From the NCBI GenBank assembly GCA_963691815.1, contig OY829648.1:24494123-24558122 (forward strand): a stretch of DNA of 64,000 nucleotides, written 5' to 3'. Within the stretch, counting starts at the first letter, position 1. Every line of letters starts with the position of its first letter. This stretch comes from Echiichthys vipera (Eukaryota > Chordata > Actinopteri > Perciformes > Trachinidae). The notes beneath the pieces were generated by a model. The model saw only the letters and a program-made list of their open reading frames with translations. It made no database searches and had not been told where the DNA came from. This document shows, piece after piece, positions 48,351-61,186 of this stretch. The translations under genes and the position numbers were made by a program.

Positions 48351-50884
48351 AAATACTGTGATTATCTCAAAAGATCCGAATAAAATATACCCATCCCAAT
48401 TATATTATGAATAAAACATATTATGTCCTGTTGATTAGATAGATAGATAGATAACTTTATTTATCCCCGAGGGGAAATTAGGTCCTGCTAATGGGTGTTA
48501 CTGAGGGATTATTAGTATTTTTCACACATTTAGACATTCAGAATGAGCTGACCCGTCCAAATAATGACACCTGACAAAATATAGACCGAAATGTCCTTTG
48601 ATTGCCTACAAGCACAGTATAATTCAGGTCAGTGTTTCCTCTAGGATTTTTATCAGCACAAGGGGAAACGGGTTCTGTGTATCAGCACAACACAGTGTCC
48701 ACACATGCTGTGCCTCCACTACACACTCTGCATCCCACGGACCTTTAGCCAGCATAAACCCCAGACGCTGGGGTTCTGATCTGGGTCTGAGACATAGAAG
48801 ATTGACGGCTTGCTGGCTCCTCAAAGTGAAGCCAAAGCATCTTAATCACCCACTGGTGGCTGTCTGCAGTATAGGTCATAACCCTATGTTTTACATCTTG
48901 AAAACTTTTCTCAAAAGAAGCATCATTTATGGCCTTGTCATGGACAATAACAAAGATGACTTTCTGGTAAATCATTCTTATCCTTGAAAAAAGTATACAC
49001 ACAAATCCATGTATATGAAAGTGAAACCTGGATTTAATGCTTTTCATAACGAGTTTCTTTTTACTTGAAAGCCCTCAAAGTCACGAAAAATGCACTGTGA
49101 AGCCTTTTTCTGTAGCATTGCTGTTTAGAGGCTGTCTCAATGTGTGTGTATGCTTTTGAACCCCAAATGTGTGCTCATGTTATATTCCTAGCATGCATTC
49201 ATGGCACTGAATTACTTTTTTCCCATAAAGCATGATGAGTAAGAGGGGGGCCCACATAAAGAACAACCTAGGAGCCCATGAACACTTTGATCCACCCCTC
49301 CTTAAAAAAAAAGATTAATAAATGTAAAAAGTCACACACACAACATTTAAAGCAAGATAACCATATTTATCACTGAATAATGTTTTATATAAGCATGCCC
49401 TTTAAAACAACATTTTAGACTTTGAATAACAATAAGTTATTTCTACTTTGTAAGCTTACATTTATCTGATCCATTGATGAATACTTGGGGGAATACATTA
49501 TACAAATGTGCAACGTTTGTTTATTTGAAGGATCCCCGTTACCTGATGCCATGGTAGTCCGCTATCTTCCCCACATACACAACTAGAAGTCCCACATAAA
49601 TGCAAGCAGACAGGGTCTTTTGGAGTTTAATAGGTTTTACATTTGCCATTTGAGATTATTCCTGCAAATGCCATGTTGCATATGTACACAATATTTTTAG
49701 GACACCAGATGGCATTGTAAATCTTTATAATAGTTCTAATTTCTTTCCTTGTGTGGTGTGTTCTTACTCTTAAACTACGTTTCTCCTGTGCAGTATTCAT
49801 GTTTACTTATGATTAACCACCTAGCAAAAGCTTATACAGCCTATTGAGACTGGTTGTCAACAGTGTACACAGTGAGTCACACATGTGATGGAAGAGAAAG
49901 ATCACAAATTAACAAGTGGCCTGCAGACAACGACTTTAAGTACATTCTCTGTGTTGAAGTTATTATGCGGAGACCACACTTGATTTCCCAGCTGGTGAAT
50001 GAGGCATTCACTGTCATCGGCAGTTAATTTCTGTTTTATTGCTGCCAAACACACAACGTGACACGTTCAGTAATATCTTCTACAGAGAATATACATAGGT
50101 CTTATTCAGGCAAAGAATCCGTCTCTGTGGTGTCTTTAAGCAGGCTGCCATTATGGTGCTGTTTGAGTCGCCATGAATGTCCCAAGACATCACTTAATTT
50201 CCTCCAGTAGTGGGAAAAGATGAATATGTCATGATTGTAGCGCCTGGGTATTGTATGTTGCAAAGACATGTATGGGAGGGAATTGAGTATGGAAGTAAAC
50301 ACACAATAGTAATACACTTGGCCTTCAGAGAAAAAGGAGTTTACAGTGAGTCCAGACAGTTTAGTTTATTCTTGAATGGCCTTTTTGATACAATTGAAAC
50401 AGACTTATGAATCTTTTTAACAAAGATATTCACTACAGCATAAATAAGTTTTATATTTCCAAGATGTTGATATCACATGCTGCATAAACAAACAGAAAGA
50501 AGAATCCGATTTCATCAACAAAATGTTCATTACTTTGGTTAATCATGAATCAAATCCTTACCTCTGAATGACTATATGACTCTAAACCTCATGTATTTCA
50601 TTTATTTACATTAAATATTTCTTGTTTTCTAGCTTTTACGTCCATAGAAATAATATAGTTTTTAATTCCAACATGTGTACATTTAAACACCACACACATC
50701 ACACACATATTGCAAAACAGACGCACACGCACTACCATTATCTTTCTTCAACATTTCTGTTTTCCCACATTTGCTTTCCTGTAGTCATGATTCATCCATG
50801 GTTTCTGCTATTCTGGCACTTACTGTCTATATATTTTGTGAATGTCAGAGGTCTGTAGTCAGCGCTGACGTCCATGTTCCTACA

Positions 50885-51520
50885 GGGCAAGGCAAGTTTA
50901 TTTATGTACCACAATTCATACACAATTCAAAGTGATGTACAAGTGAGCAGATGAAAGAATCATGGAAAAGTAAAGCTGTTAAAAGAACACATGGAAATAA
51001 AGAATTAAAATAGGTGAGTGCATTAGATCAGCTAAAATAACATATAAAGTGGAGTGCATTTGATCAGTTGACAAAAAGCATTTGAAAACAGTTGGGTTTT
51101 AAGTCTAGATTTGTAGCTGGCAACAGTCTGAGCACCTTTGACAGGGCGAGGAAGTTGGTTGCAACATAGCAGCTAACAGCTGCTTCACCATGTGTAGTCC
51201 TGATTCCTCTCCAGTGCAGCAGTGCTTTAACAACATTTCTGTGACTTACCAGAAGCCAGGGTAAGGACTTGAGTATCAGAGTAATGCGGCCAGTTCTTTT
51301 GGTTTTCATAAGAACTCTGGCAGCTGTATTTTGTACAAGCTGAAAATATCACTGCAGTTGTCAACCCTGCTAAAATAAATGCATGAATTATTTTTTTCTA
51401 AGTCATGTTTTGACATATAAAGGTTGAATAATAGAGGTCCTAAAATCGACCCCAGAGGGACACCACAGTTCAAAAACGTTAGTGCTGAGGTGTAGGTTCG
51501 TCTTTGAAACAACAAACTCG
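50885..51520 (-). mobile_element. Degraded L2-like non-LTR retrotransposon
   Basis: Around 51380-51490 the minus strand encodes NCGVPLGSILGPLLFNLYM, the reverse-transcriptase motif of the Jockey/L2 group, followed by a decayed EKNNS segment where the catalytic YADD should be. The 3' end (50885-51060) carries the common phrase GGCAAGTTTATTTATGTA. It is interrupted and non-functional. Confidence 0.6.
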
Positions 51521-53397
51521 GAGCCACTTGATAACCATACCTGAAATTCCAATGTTCCAGTCTGTGTAGTAATACGTCATGAATTATCATCAGTATCTCA
51601 GCTATCGGGCTTAGCGCCGACCAAGAGGATTGTGATTGGTTTAAAGAAAACAAGAAATACAAACAAGCCAGAGCGTTTTCAATACTATCCCAAAATGATA
51701 AGTCACTGGTCCAGCAATGCGAGATTACATTTGCAATAATGCAGTTTATTACATGGCTACCTACGACAGAAATCAATAATTGGACACAAACGATTGATTT
51801 CAGCAGATTTCTATTCTGTTCATTTTCTTTTGTTGTTTCCACAGCTGACGTTAAATTCATCAGACTGCTTGACTGACAGGGTCCTCCAGATCAGCACTGC
51901 ATCCGGAGCAACAGAAATAACAGACAATAGAACGCTGTAAGTAACCGATCAGAATCGGGTTTTCAACAAAGCCATGAAATTTGGGTTTTACCTGTATCCT
52001 TATTAAGACATATCTGATTTAAAACATTAATGAGAGCTGTCAGAACTGTGACTAATGCGATGTCATCAAAATTCCCATTTGATGTTAAGGTTAGTTGATT
52101 TACAACTTTTTTTTTAAACGTACATTTTCCAATAAATGTTAGATTGGATAGGGGCTGGTGGTTGTTCATGCATCGACATTTTTCTTTCTGACAACAGACT
52201 GGTGTCAGCACAAAAATACATTTGCTTTTGGCGAAGTATGAATGAAACAATAAGATACAGTAGCATATTTATTGTGTTGGAGTCTGCAGGTGAGAGGTGT
52301 TCCCACTAATTGAACTTGTCGTGTTAGAAGGGCAGCGCGCCTGTAGGGGAGCCCCAGTGACACGCACGGTGGATAACAGATGCAGATGTCACTTGCAAAC
52401 AAAAGGGGCTTTTAATACCGGCGGGGCAGCATCATGGGAAGGTGATTACATCTGTAATCTACATTTGACATTAACACTGGTGATTAAATGCTGATAGAAT
52501 TTTCTATTTCTGTTTCAGACCCGAATTGTTAGAGTTGCTATCTGGATGGCATTTAGTGAAGCCCTTTAAGAAGGCACCATCGCTGTTGTTTTAGATTCAT
52601 ATTTGTTGTACTGTCAGGAATGAGCAAATGTGCATACAAACTAATTAATGATAGATTAGTCTAACTTCTTTGACTTTATTTATTGTTGAGGTCATATATT
52701 TTACAGTTTGGAGCCCTGGTGACTTCCAACAACAAATAATATACACAAAACCTCTTCACATATACACTGACACAAGTGTCCTTCTGTGCTGTTGTGGTAT
52801 TTCCTCTTGACTCCCATGATGTGGCTATCACAGTACTGACACCTGACTGAATCAACACTAGCACCAACAAAAAGGCGGGCAGCTGTATGAAACCTTGCAT
52901 GAACGTTCATCTCAATTTGGTAACCTCATCCCGAGGTGGGGCCTTTGCTAAGCACTACCAAATTACACATAGAAGAACACGCTGGTCCTCCAAACTGAAG
53001 TGAGCATGAGAGCCGTTATTACACAGGCACCGCATCGTGTAAAGCTCTTTGCTTGTTAGGAGGGTCAATCATGTGTGTGATTTTGTTTTAAAGTAATCAT
53101 GTAATTTAAAGTGTGCGCATGTGTCCGTGCTCTTGCAGGAGCACTTTCCTGTGTCTTTTAGTTGGGTTGAGGTACTGTAAGGTGAGGGGAGAGAGGGAGA
53201 AAGAGAGATAATTATTATGAATTAACATGAAGACCATAATGAATTGACAATGCTGGTGTCTGCTGACAAAGTAAAGTAAAACCTAAAGACTTGAAATTAG
53301 CTGAGAATGAAGTCATTGTGTGTTGCTGCTCGTGGATTCAGTTGGTGATTAGAGAAAATGTTGGAAGTATATTATTCTCAAATTGCCCAAGCTTTTG

Positions 53398-53529
53398 ACC
53401 ACCCCGTCCTCTAACCACCTTCCCCCCATCTTCTCCCCTCTCGCTCCACATCAGACCTGCCGCCCACCTACATTCTCAAATCCTTCCTTGCCACCATACT
53501 TGTAACTGTCTCTGTACTTCTGTCTGTAC

Positions 53530-53598
<69 letters not shown>

Positions 53599-53725
53599 CT
53601 ATGCCACATTCCATTATTGCTCCTGACTGTCATTACCCGACTGTTTTCTTCTCATTGTAAGCATCTTTGGGTCACTGAAAAGCGCTATATAAATAAAATG
53701 TATTATTATTATTATTATTATTAAT
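53398..53725 (+). mobile_element. LINE-type 3' tail with ATT microsatellites
   Basis: A C-rich segment, a 68-bp ATT run (53531-53598) and the phrase AAAGCGCTATATAAATAAAA followed by a second ATT run. This is the usual 3' end of teleost non-LTR elements and SINEs that use a LINE tail. Confidence 0.6.
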
Positions 53726-54970
53726 AATGTTTTTTTTATTAATCTTTATCAGAGAATGTGTTCACCTCATTGGGGGACCTTTACCTTTAGGGTTGCAATG
53801 AAATGGTATTGTGAATTAAAAACACTATCAACCGCATTCCCTTTCACCCCAGGAAACATACAGACATTTGTTTTACAGAATACCAATAACCTGTAGTTCA
53901 AACTCAAACAAAGCACATACATACTCACCACCACAGGTGCTTCAGGGGAGCATAACACACACAGCAAACAAGTGTAATACTTTAACCTTTGGGGAGATAC
54001 TTTTTTTTTGCATTATACCAGAGACTTAAGCCTTGATGCTATCTGTACTGTGAATATGAACATCAACTTAGCTTGATCTAAAAAGTGGAAACAGGGAACA
54101 CAGCTAGTCTGGCTCTGTGCAAATCTGCCTATCAGCAAATCTAAAGTTGACTAATCAACACATTGTTAAAACAATTATTATTTATTATTTGTTTAATCAC
54201 TACAAAACAGAAGAGTAAAAAGGGAAGTGTGTCAAATACAGGCAGACTGCATTCGTCATGCACTGTTAAAGTATATATTGTGTGTGAAGAGACTATCACA
54301 AGATCTCACGAGGCGATATTTAAATTCCTTATTGCATTTAGTGTACTCTAGATAAGTGCTACATTATTTGTCTATTGCTTCTAATATTATTATTGTTATA
54401 AACTACTTCTTTTGCATGCACCTCAGAGGAAGCTGGAGTTGTAAACTTGATTGAAATTCAAACATGGAAAACAAAGATGGGATAAAAAAAAAAATAGGAT
54501 CTTTGTGAAATGCATTTCACATTCATAGTGAGGAGAGTGAGAAAACTCATTATTACATGCTTATATTCATTTAGCATGGCTCGCCGTGCACAGGAAATTG
54601 TAAATGTGCCACAGGATAGAATGTGATACTCGGTGTAATGATGACATATAATGATACTTAAAGTGAAACAAGTATGAGTTAGAAATTTAAAGCAGATTCT
54701 AAAAAGAAAGTGATCTGATTTATGACAAGGATCTCATTTAAATTTAGGTTCCTCAATAGTTCTGTGACTGAAGTCAATGATCTCTAATTAAAAAAACAAG
54801 TAATACTAAACCTAATTTCTGCTTCAGTTTGCAGCCCAGTCTAACTGACTTGGTTTTAAGAATATTATGACATAATCCTACAAGAATATTTTCCTGTTTT
54901 TATTTAAAGCATTTGTAGATTTATAAAGTCACAGTTGCAATTTGCAATGAGATGATTTGGGTTTAAACCC

Positions 54971-55415
54971 TGTTACGGCTCTGAGGGTTGTTCGTTTGTG
55001 TTGTTGTTTTTCTTTGTGCTCCCCAGCTGTAGGTCCCGCTTTTCCCCACCTGACATCGGGTCCAGCCAATCAGTGAGGCCTTTAAAAGGAAGAGGGGATC
55101 TGCTCTCGCTCTCTCTGATTCTCTCACCCTCATCATTCCCTGAGAGTGTTTTTCTACAGCTGTGTGAAGCTTTGGGGTTTTTCTACAGCTGTGTGAAGCT
55201 TTGGGGGGTTTTCTACAGCTGTGTGAAGCTGTGTGTTTTTTGTTTGTTTTTATTAAATGTACTTAAAGGTTAATAAAAACCTACCTTGCCTTTTAAAAAC
55301 AACTGGACCTCGACTCCTTCCCCCCGGGATATTATTATTATTATTATTATTATTTGATAGCATATTGGTTTATGTTTTCGTCCCTGTTTCCCTAGACGCT
55401 ATTCGGGACGTAACA
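54971..55415 (+). mobile_element. LTR-like segment, possible solo LTR
   Basis: It begins TGTTACGGCTC and ends GGGACGTAACA, the inverted-end pattern of many fish Ty3/Gypsy LTRs. Inside are a TTTAAAAGG TATA-like box near 55080, three tandem 25-28-bp units (TTCTACAGCTGTGTGAAGCT, 55150-55227) and AATAAA sites. I do not see a clean target-site duplication. Confidence 0.4.
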
Positions 55416-56492
55416 AAAAAACCTACTTTAATAAGCACAGAGTCACTGAACATTAAGTCTTTAGCCAAGGGAGCCACTGCCTTTCATGACGCCACATGAG
55501 CAGATGTTTATGATGATTGGTTTCCATGATACTTACAATTTGGAAATATAATAAAAACTGAGGTTTGTCCTGTTTCACAGAGTTAACTAATGGGCTTTGT
55601 AGCAGGATGTGACTTGTTGCTCTTCCTTCTCATTTTCCTCGTTTCGAATCATTAACATTGGAAACATGCAGAAACATCCTTTGTGCAGGAGATGGATGTG
55701 TTTTGATGGGTCTGATGTTGTGCTTTGTTGTGAGTGCTTAAAGCAAAAGTTGAACCCTTTGGGACCCTTTCTTCATTTAAACCACATAGTCAGTTAGCTT
55801 AGTTTAGCTTAGCATAGCACAATGACTCGAAGCGGTGGAAACAGCCTGATTGTACGTCCTTTTTTGGATGGATTAAACTAGTGGCTCACTGGATGTACAT
55901 TGCTGGGAAAAACCTTGACATCATATCAGGCCCCTTCTACTTTCTCCGTTATCTATTTTACCTTTGTGGAAACAGGAGCTTAGCACTTAGCACCATGACG
56001 ATTGTGATTCGTTTAGAGAAATATAAACAAGCCAGAGCGCTTTTCCACCTTATCCCAGAATAGAGTGCTGCAGGGATGACATACCTTTGTAGGGTCGACA
56101 AAATTAGCATCACCGTAGAGTTCCTGACAAAAAGACAATGGGATTTTTCCATCATCTGTGTGACAAACAAAAGCCGATGGCACTTACATGTTTTGCTCAG
56201 CAAGATAATTAAAGAACACAACTTTAATGATTTTTGAAGTGCTGCAGCTGGAGTTAGCCTTTAGCCAACAATGAATACAGGCTTGTCTTTCCTCTCACAC
56301 CTCCTCCAATGTCTCCACGTTCAGATGGCATCAGTAGGCCATTTAATCGAGGAGACATTGCGTTAGGCTAACAGCCATAATACATGGCATTCAACACAGC
56401 TTTTGCGGGATGCCTGCAGCAGAGCGCACCCATTATATCCAATTGAAGCTGCTACATGGATCACAGAAGCTACGCCCACCCTCCCAGCTCTC

Positions 56493-56705
56493 TCTGGGGC
56501 GGCTGTGGCCCAGAGGTAGAGTGGGTCGTCCTCTATTCTGACGATCGACAGCTCCATCCCCGTCTCCTCTGTTTCAGTCTACTTGGGTAAGACACTGAAC
56601 CCCAAATTGCTCCCAAATGCTGTACATGGGTGTGTTGATTAGATCAGATTATGGGCAGATGGCAAGTGGCATAAAAGCACCTTTAGTGGTTACAAAACTA
56701 GAGAG
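56493..56705 (+). mobile_element. tRNA-derived SINE, plus orientation
   Basis: The head GGGCGGCTGTGGCCCAGAGG is followed by a weak B box and the central phrase AAGACACTGAACCCCAAATT, which is widespread in fish SINEs. The copy is degraded at its 3' end. Confidence 0.6.
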
Positions 56706-58435
56706 TTCAAGTCCAGCTCTATTTTTACGTGGCACTTCCATCCTTCACTTTTCCCATGGCTACGCTGGCCTCCAATAGGTAAAAGCTACATAAAACTGGG
56801 TAAAAATGAGTACAATCTGTTCAAATTTGATTAAGATACATACCTCATTGTATTAGAGGGCAGCAGTGCTTCCAAACCTGCATAATCAAGTTAAGCTGGC
56901 AGCCAACACATGCCACGGTCAGAGTCTGTGTAGCAGGTTAAAAAAAACCCTGCTCCTGTCTACGTACGCAATGTATCTGCTCCCAATGTATTTTGGCTGT
57001 TAAGTCTAACTCATGAATTGAACAAATGGCAAAATGAGACGTCATCACACCGTATAGGGACATCAGTTGTGAGTGGCAGTGGCTGGTGTAGTTCATTTAT
57101 AGCTACAGTTAGGTTTTTACTCCCGCGTTAATGTTTCAAAAATCATAGAAGTGGTGTTTATTTGTGAATATTATCTCGCTGAACGTTTGTTCAACAAAGA
57201 GTTCATTTTCATTATAGTAATTTCTTTCTAGCCCTATCCTTGAACGTGGCTTAGCATTGTGTGTGAATCACAGACATAACCTTCCTCTTAATACCTTTGG
57301 GTTTTCACTCAACCAAACCAATTAGATCAGCGTATGCAAATGAGAGTCAACTTCATATTAAAAGAAAACTCTTTAAAGTGCACGACATTTCAGGACTTTT
57401 CCAGAACGGTGGACCAAAGGGGGCTTTCTCCAGAGCTTTGAGGAGGCAAGAAACACATCCGATGTAGTCACTGAAGCAACAATGATGCAAGCAAAGGGCC
57501 ATACGAATTAATGCTCCAAAAACCAAGCAGCAAAAACAATATATCTCCTTGCCCTGTTGCTCACTGACCTCCACTGTTGACTTAACTCATGATAATAAGG
57601 AAAAGTGGGAGATTAAAGAAGATAGATTAGATTAGATTAGTGTAGGAGGAGGACAAGGGTGGGGATGAGTGTGACGATTCCCTGGAATTGCTCAATTATC
57701 AATGCACTCCATTCATTGCTACTCAGGCTCTCAAAGTCGCAACAGATTTCAAAAGATAATGCTGCGATGAAGGCCGGGCTGTTGTTTTAGGCAAGTCTGT
57801 CACTTGTTGCATAGCAGTCTGCCTTATAAATGCTCTTTCATCTATACATTGATAGGACAACAATACTTTACTGTCAGACAGGCAACAGAGGAGATGAATT
57901 AAGATATTATTATTACATATTTTATTATCTTCCATAAACAAGGTTTATTTGTGCATGCAAGTGACAAAACATGCCATCCAGGACCCCAACGTAAATGTGT
58001 CAAATATTATTCAGTGTACAAATTACCTATTGAATATCTACATGAATCTAGTAAATCCTTTGCTGAATAAATCAGGACAGTGGTTATTATTGTAATGTGC
58101 CTTGTGGTTGACTGTAACAGATCAAAATGAATTACAGTGCCGCAGAGTATTTATGCCTTCACACAAAGACCAACACATTACCTGACTTTTATGAGAAAAG
58201 GTAATTTGGTAATGATCCATGATGAGGCTGTCAAATAATGAAGCCTATTTTAAATCGACATAATAGTGTGAATGCATAAAATATTAGACAAAAGTTAAAA
58301 ATGAAGTCCTATTTCATACAATTATACTTATTACATACATTAAAAAATAATAGTGGTTACTAGGGGGTGTGACGAGATATCGTCCCACGAGATATTGTGT
58401 CGATATTTCTCGTTGCGGTAAAAAGTTGTCTCTTG

Positions 58436-58590
58436 ATATCAATATGTAAGTGGAAATGGCAACAGAGTGACAGATAAAACAAGAACAATATGTAAGCAGT
58501 GAGCACTGCAAGAAGATAGTGCCGTCAGCACCGTAACACGTGGCCCCGCAGCTTCTTTAACATCAGGCTACAAGTTAGAGTCACAATCCC
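58436..58590. repeat. Dispersed repeat, pair member
   Basis: Partner of 30838-30995. It is preceded by CGAGATATCG-like phrases that probably belong to the same element. Confidence 0.6.
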
Positions 58591-58864
58591 AGCCCACTTT
58601 TTTCCACCATATCGCGAGTATAGACCTTTGAATTTAAAAGTGAGACATCTTAATCAGAGGTGACACCAATTAAATCAGCTTAATTCAATTATCAAAAGGA
58701 AGTCAAGAGGGGTAAATTTGAAGTGCATTTAAATAGAACTTTTGTCCAAAGTGCTTTACAATTTAGCCTCTCATTCACTCACTCACATACATTCACAAAC
58801 CGATGGCAGTCCAACCTTCGGAAGCAATCTCTCACGCTGACCCGCTCTACCCCGAGCCAAAAAC

Positions 58865-58866
<2 letters not shown>

Positions 58867-58955
<89 letters not shown>

Positions 58956-58973
58956 GCACACACCACACACACA
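58867..58973. repeat. CA microsatellite, about 105 bp, with adjacent A-rich tract
   Basis: CA units with a few CG interruptions near the end, followed by A-rich runs to about 59003. Confidence 0.97.
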
Positions 58974-59449
58974 AAAAAAAAATAAAAAAATAAAAAAAAA
59001 TAAAGATTTCACGTCATGACCATTTTAATGAATAAATCAGTAAAATTTCTCACAGACCCCTGGCAGTGTGCGACAGGCCCCCCCTGGGCCTGTCCACAAA
59101 CCCCACTTTGAGAATCACAATAGCGTGCAAAGAAATGTTGGTTCTCTCTAAGCACGTTTATTTACAGGAAGTTGGAAGTCTTGGTTTAAGGTCGTTGCCA
59201 GCGTGTGCACTTACCATTACAGCATCGGCAGAAAAATAGGGCTACAGTCAAAATGGCTCATCAAGATATACGTAGCTGCTTTCCAGACATGTTGTTGAAA
59301 TAGCCTCAAATTACATCCTTACATTTCTATATTCTAATGCAATTGTGCAAAACAAACTACAGCCACTACAAAATATCAGACTTGTATGATAATCTCTAGA
59401 ACTCAACAATGTAACCATCACAAAAGAAGTGTGTAGACTAGTGTACTTT

Positions 59450-59710
59450 TTAAGGGAGTGCACCTATGTACCCCAGGTCCCATGTTCCCCGCTTTTCACA
59501 GAAAGGGTCATATGTTCCCCGTTCTGTTATTTAATCCACAATCAGTGCCAAATTTTCCGGCAAATTGGCCTATGGAGACCCTAACACTACCCCCTAACCC
59601 TAATCCCTAACCCTAACAAAATGCTGAATTAAATCCGCGAAGGCAGAGGTTTATGCGACTGGACCCCAACCGGAGAACAAAGGACCCTGGGAACATAAGG
59701 ATGACCCCTT
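59450..59710. repeat. Second copy of the telomere-like dispersed repeat
   Basis: It has the same phrase order as the copy at 6780-7080. The CCCTAA-like run is at about 59578-59620. Confidence 0.6.
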
Positions 59711-60929
59711 TTTTTAGCCTACTTTGTGTAACCTGACTCCACCAGATGGATTGGTTCGCATGACTCGCATTTGCTCTGCATATCCACCTGGGAGCTCTGT
59801 TTGGAGATCTTTTGGGAAGGGACGAAAATACTGGTTGCTGATTGGATAAACCATCTGTCTATCGGGCCAAATCAACAAATCAGATAAACGAAGCACATGT
59901 ACAGAGCATCGGGGCTAGGCTTAGAAAGTTAACAACATGTCGGTAATGGATATTTGCAGTTTGTGTAAAGGCTCATTTATGTGCTGCGTTAGAGACGCAA
60001 ACGGATACCGTTGGACCCTTCCTTTCCGTACTCTGCGTACATTTCGTCCATATTTCTGTCCACGCCCTGCGAGCTTGCTGATGGATACCGATACGGACCA
60101 AACGTTGCAGTACCACCAGAAATTGTGGGGGCAGTGTCGGGCACTGTACACAGAGAGTGCTGTGAATAGCAGGAGCGAGCAAGTCATCAAAAGCCCTGAC
60201 GGACTTCGGGAAATACTGAAAGTGACGTTGGTCGTCAGTTTCTCTCATCTGTCAAACCAATGTCTGGAAACTCCCTCCATTGTCGCCATGTTTGATGTTG
60301 AAAACTATTTTTTTAACAAACTTTATTGAAGTAACTTCATAATCGGACCGACGCCCTCTAGAGGATGTTTTGCTCACCCTCCACTCCAACGTAGAGGACG
60401 TACGAATAAGCATAAAGGCGATGACCTTAAGAATGATGTTAATGCAAGTCTCGTTTTACGCACAAAATGGAAGTATAAATGAGTGTGAATTTACGGATAA
60501 AAGACACAATTTCAGCTGCCCCGTCCATTTTCAAACGAAAGGATCCAAAAGAAAGAAGTGTTAGCGAGTGGCTAAATGTGTCTAGATCAGGTCGGATGTG
60601 CATGCCTCGTCACACTCAAACCTGCCTCAAAAACCAACGCTGATTGGACATTCACTTGGCAAAGGGCTCCAAATTTTCTCCATTGCACGTGACCAGACTG
60701 ATCTGCAGGTGAAAAACAATGGAGCTGGCAAGCTCAGTGTGGTCTCAGGAGGCTATACTTTGTGTTCTCCAAGCTAAGAACTGCAATAAGTGTGAGGAAG
60801 TTTGTAAAATGGATAGTTTTGTGATGTTCACCAGTTAAGGTTCACACTTTGCTCACCTTTACTTTGAATTTTCTATCACTCCATCACCTCCTTCACCTTC
60901 CACAAACCTGTTGACAACTTTCCGCGCGC

Positions 60930-61070
60930 TGGGAGCTTTAATGACGCAGCCAATAAGTGTCAGCGCGCGCGAGGGGTGTGTGTGAGACGAGCCTTCAAAT
61001 TTCTCTGACGTGAGAGAGAAACTCTCAGAAGAGCAGCAAGTTGAGCGGAAACAACCAGATAACGGACCAG
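60930..61070 (+). promoter_or_regulatory. Candidate NMU promoter
   Basis: A GC-rich stretch upstream of the NMU start holds a CCAAT box (GCCAAT at 60949-60954), a half-CRE-like TGACGC just before it and GCGCGC tracts at 60960-60972. No in-frame upstream ATG is seen in the 70 nt before the start. Confidence 0.45.
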
Positions 61071-61078
61071 AGAGTGAG

Positions 61079-61155
61079 ATGAAGACCTTCCAGAGCCAAA
61101 GCCAGTGTGCGCAGCGCGGAGCCTCCAGCAGCCCGCACAGCCTCAGCAGCAGCAC

Positions 61156-61186
<31 letters not shown>

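Larger units (their letters stand above)
47771..60930. other. Repeat-rich intergenic stretch between EXOC1 and NMU
   Basis: About 13 kb with no recognisable host gene. It contains SINE fragments (48169-48350, 56493-56705), an L2-like LINE relic (50885-51520), a LINE-type 3' tail with ATT repeats (53398-53725), an LTR-like segment (54971-55415), a CA microsatellite (58867-58973) and several dispersed repeats. Confidence 0.6.

Noticed and set aside
51306..51860. A 184-codon minus-strand ORF as a host gene
   Set aside because: Its only recognisable part is a degraded reverse-transcriptase motif. Another dispersed repeat (GATTGTGATTGGTTTAAAGA, shared with 55990) makes up part of the rest.
59937..60329. 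A 130-codon plus-strand ORF upstream of NMU
   Set aside because: It has no recognisable domain. The segment opens with GGCTCATTTATG...GCGTTAGAGACGCAAACGG and ends with a similar inverted phrase, which looks like a fish MITE.
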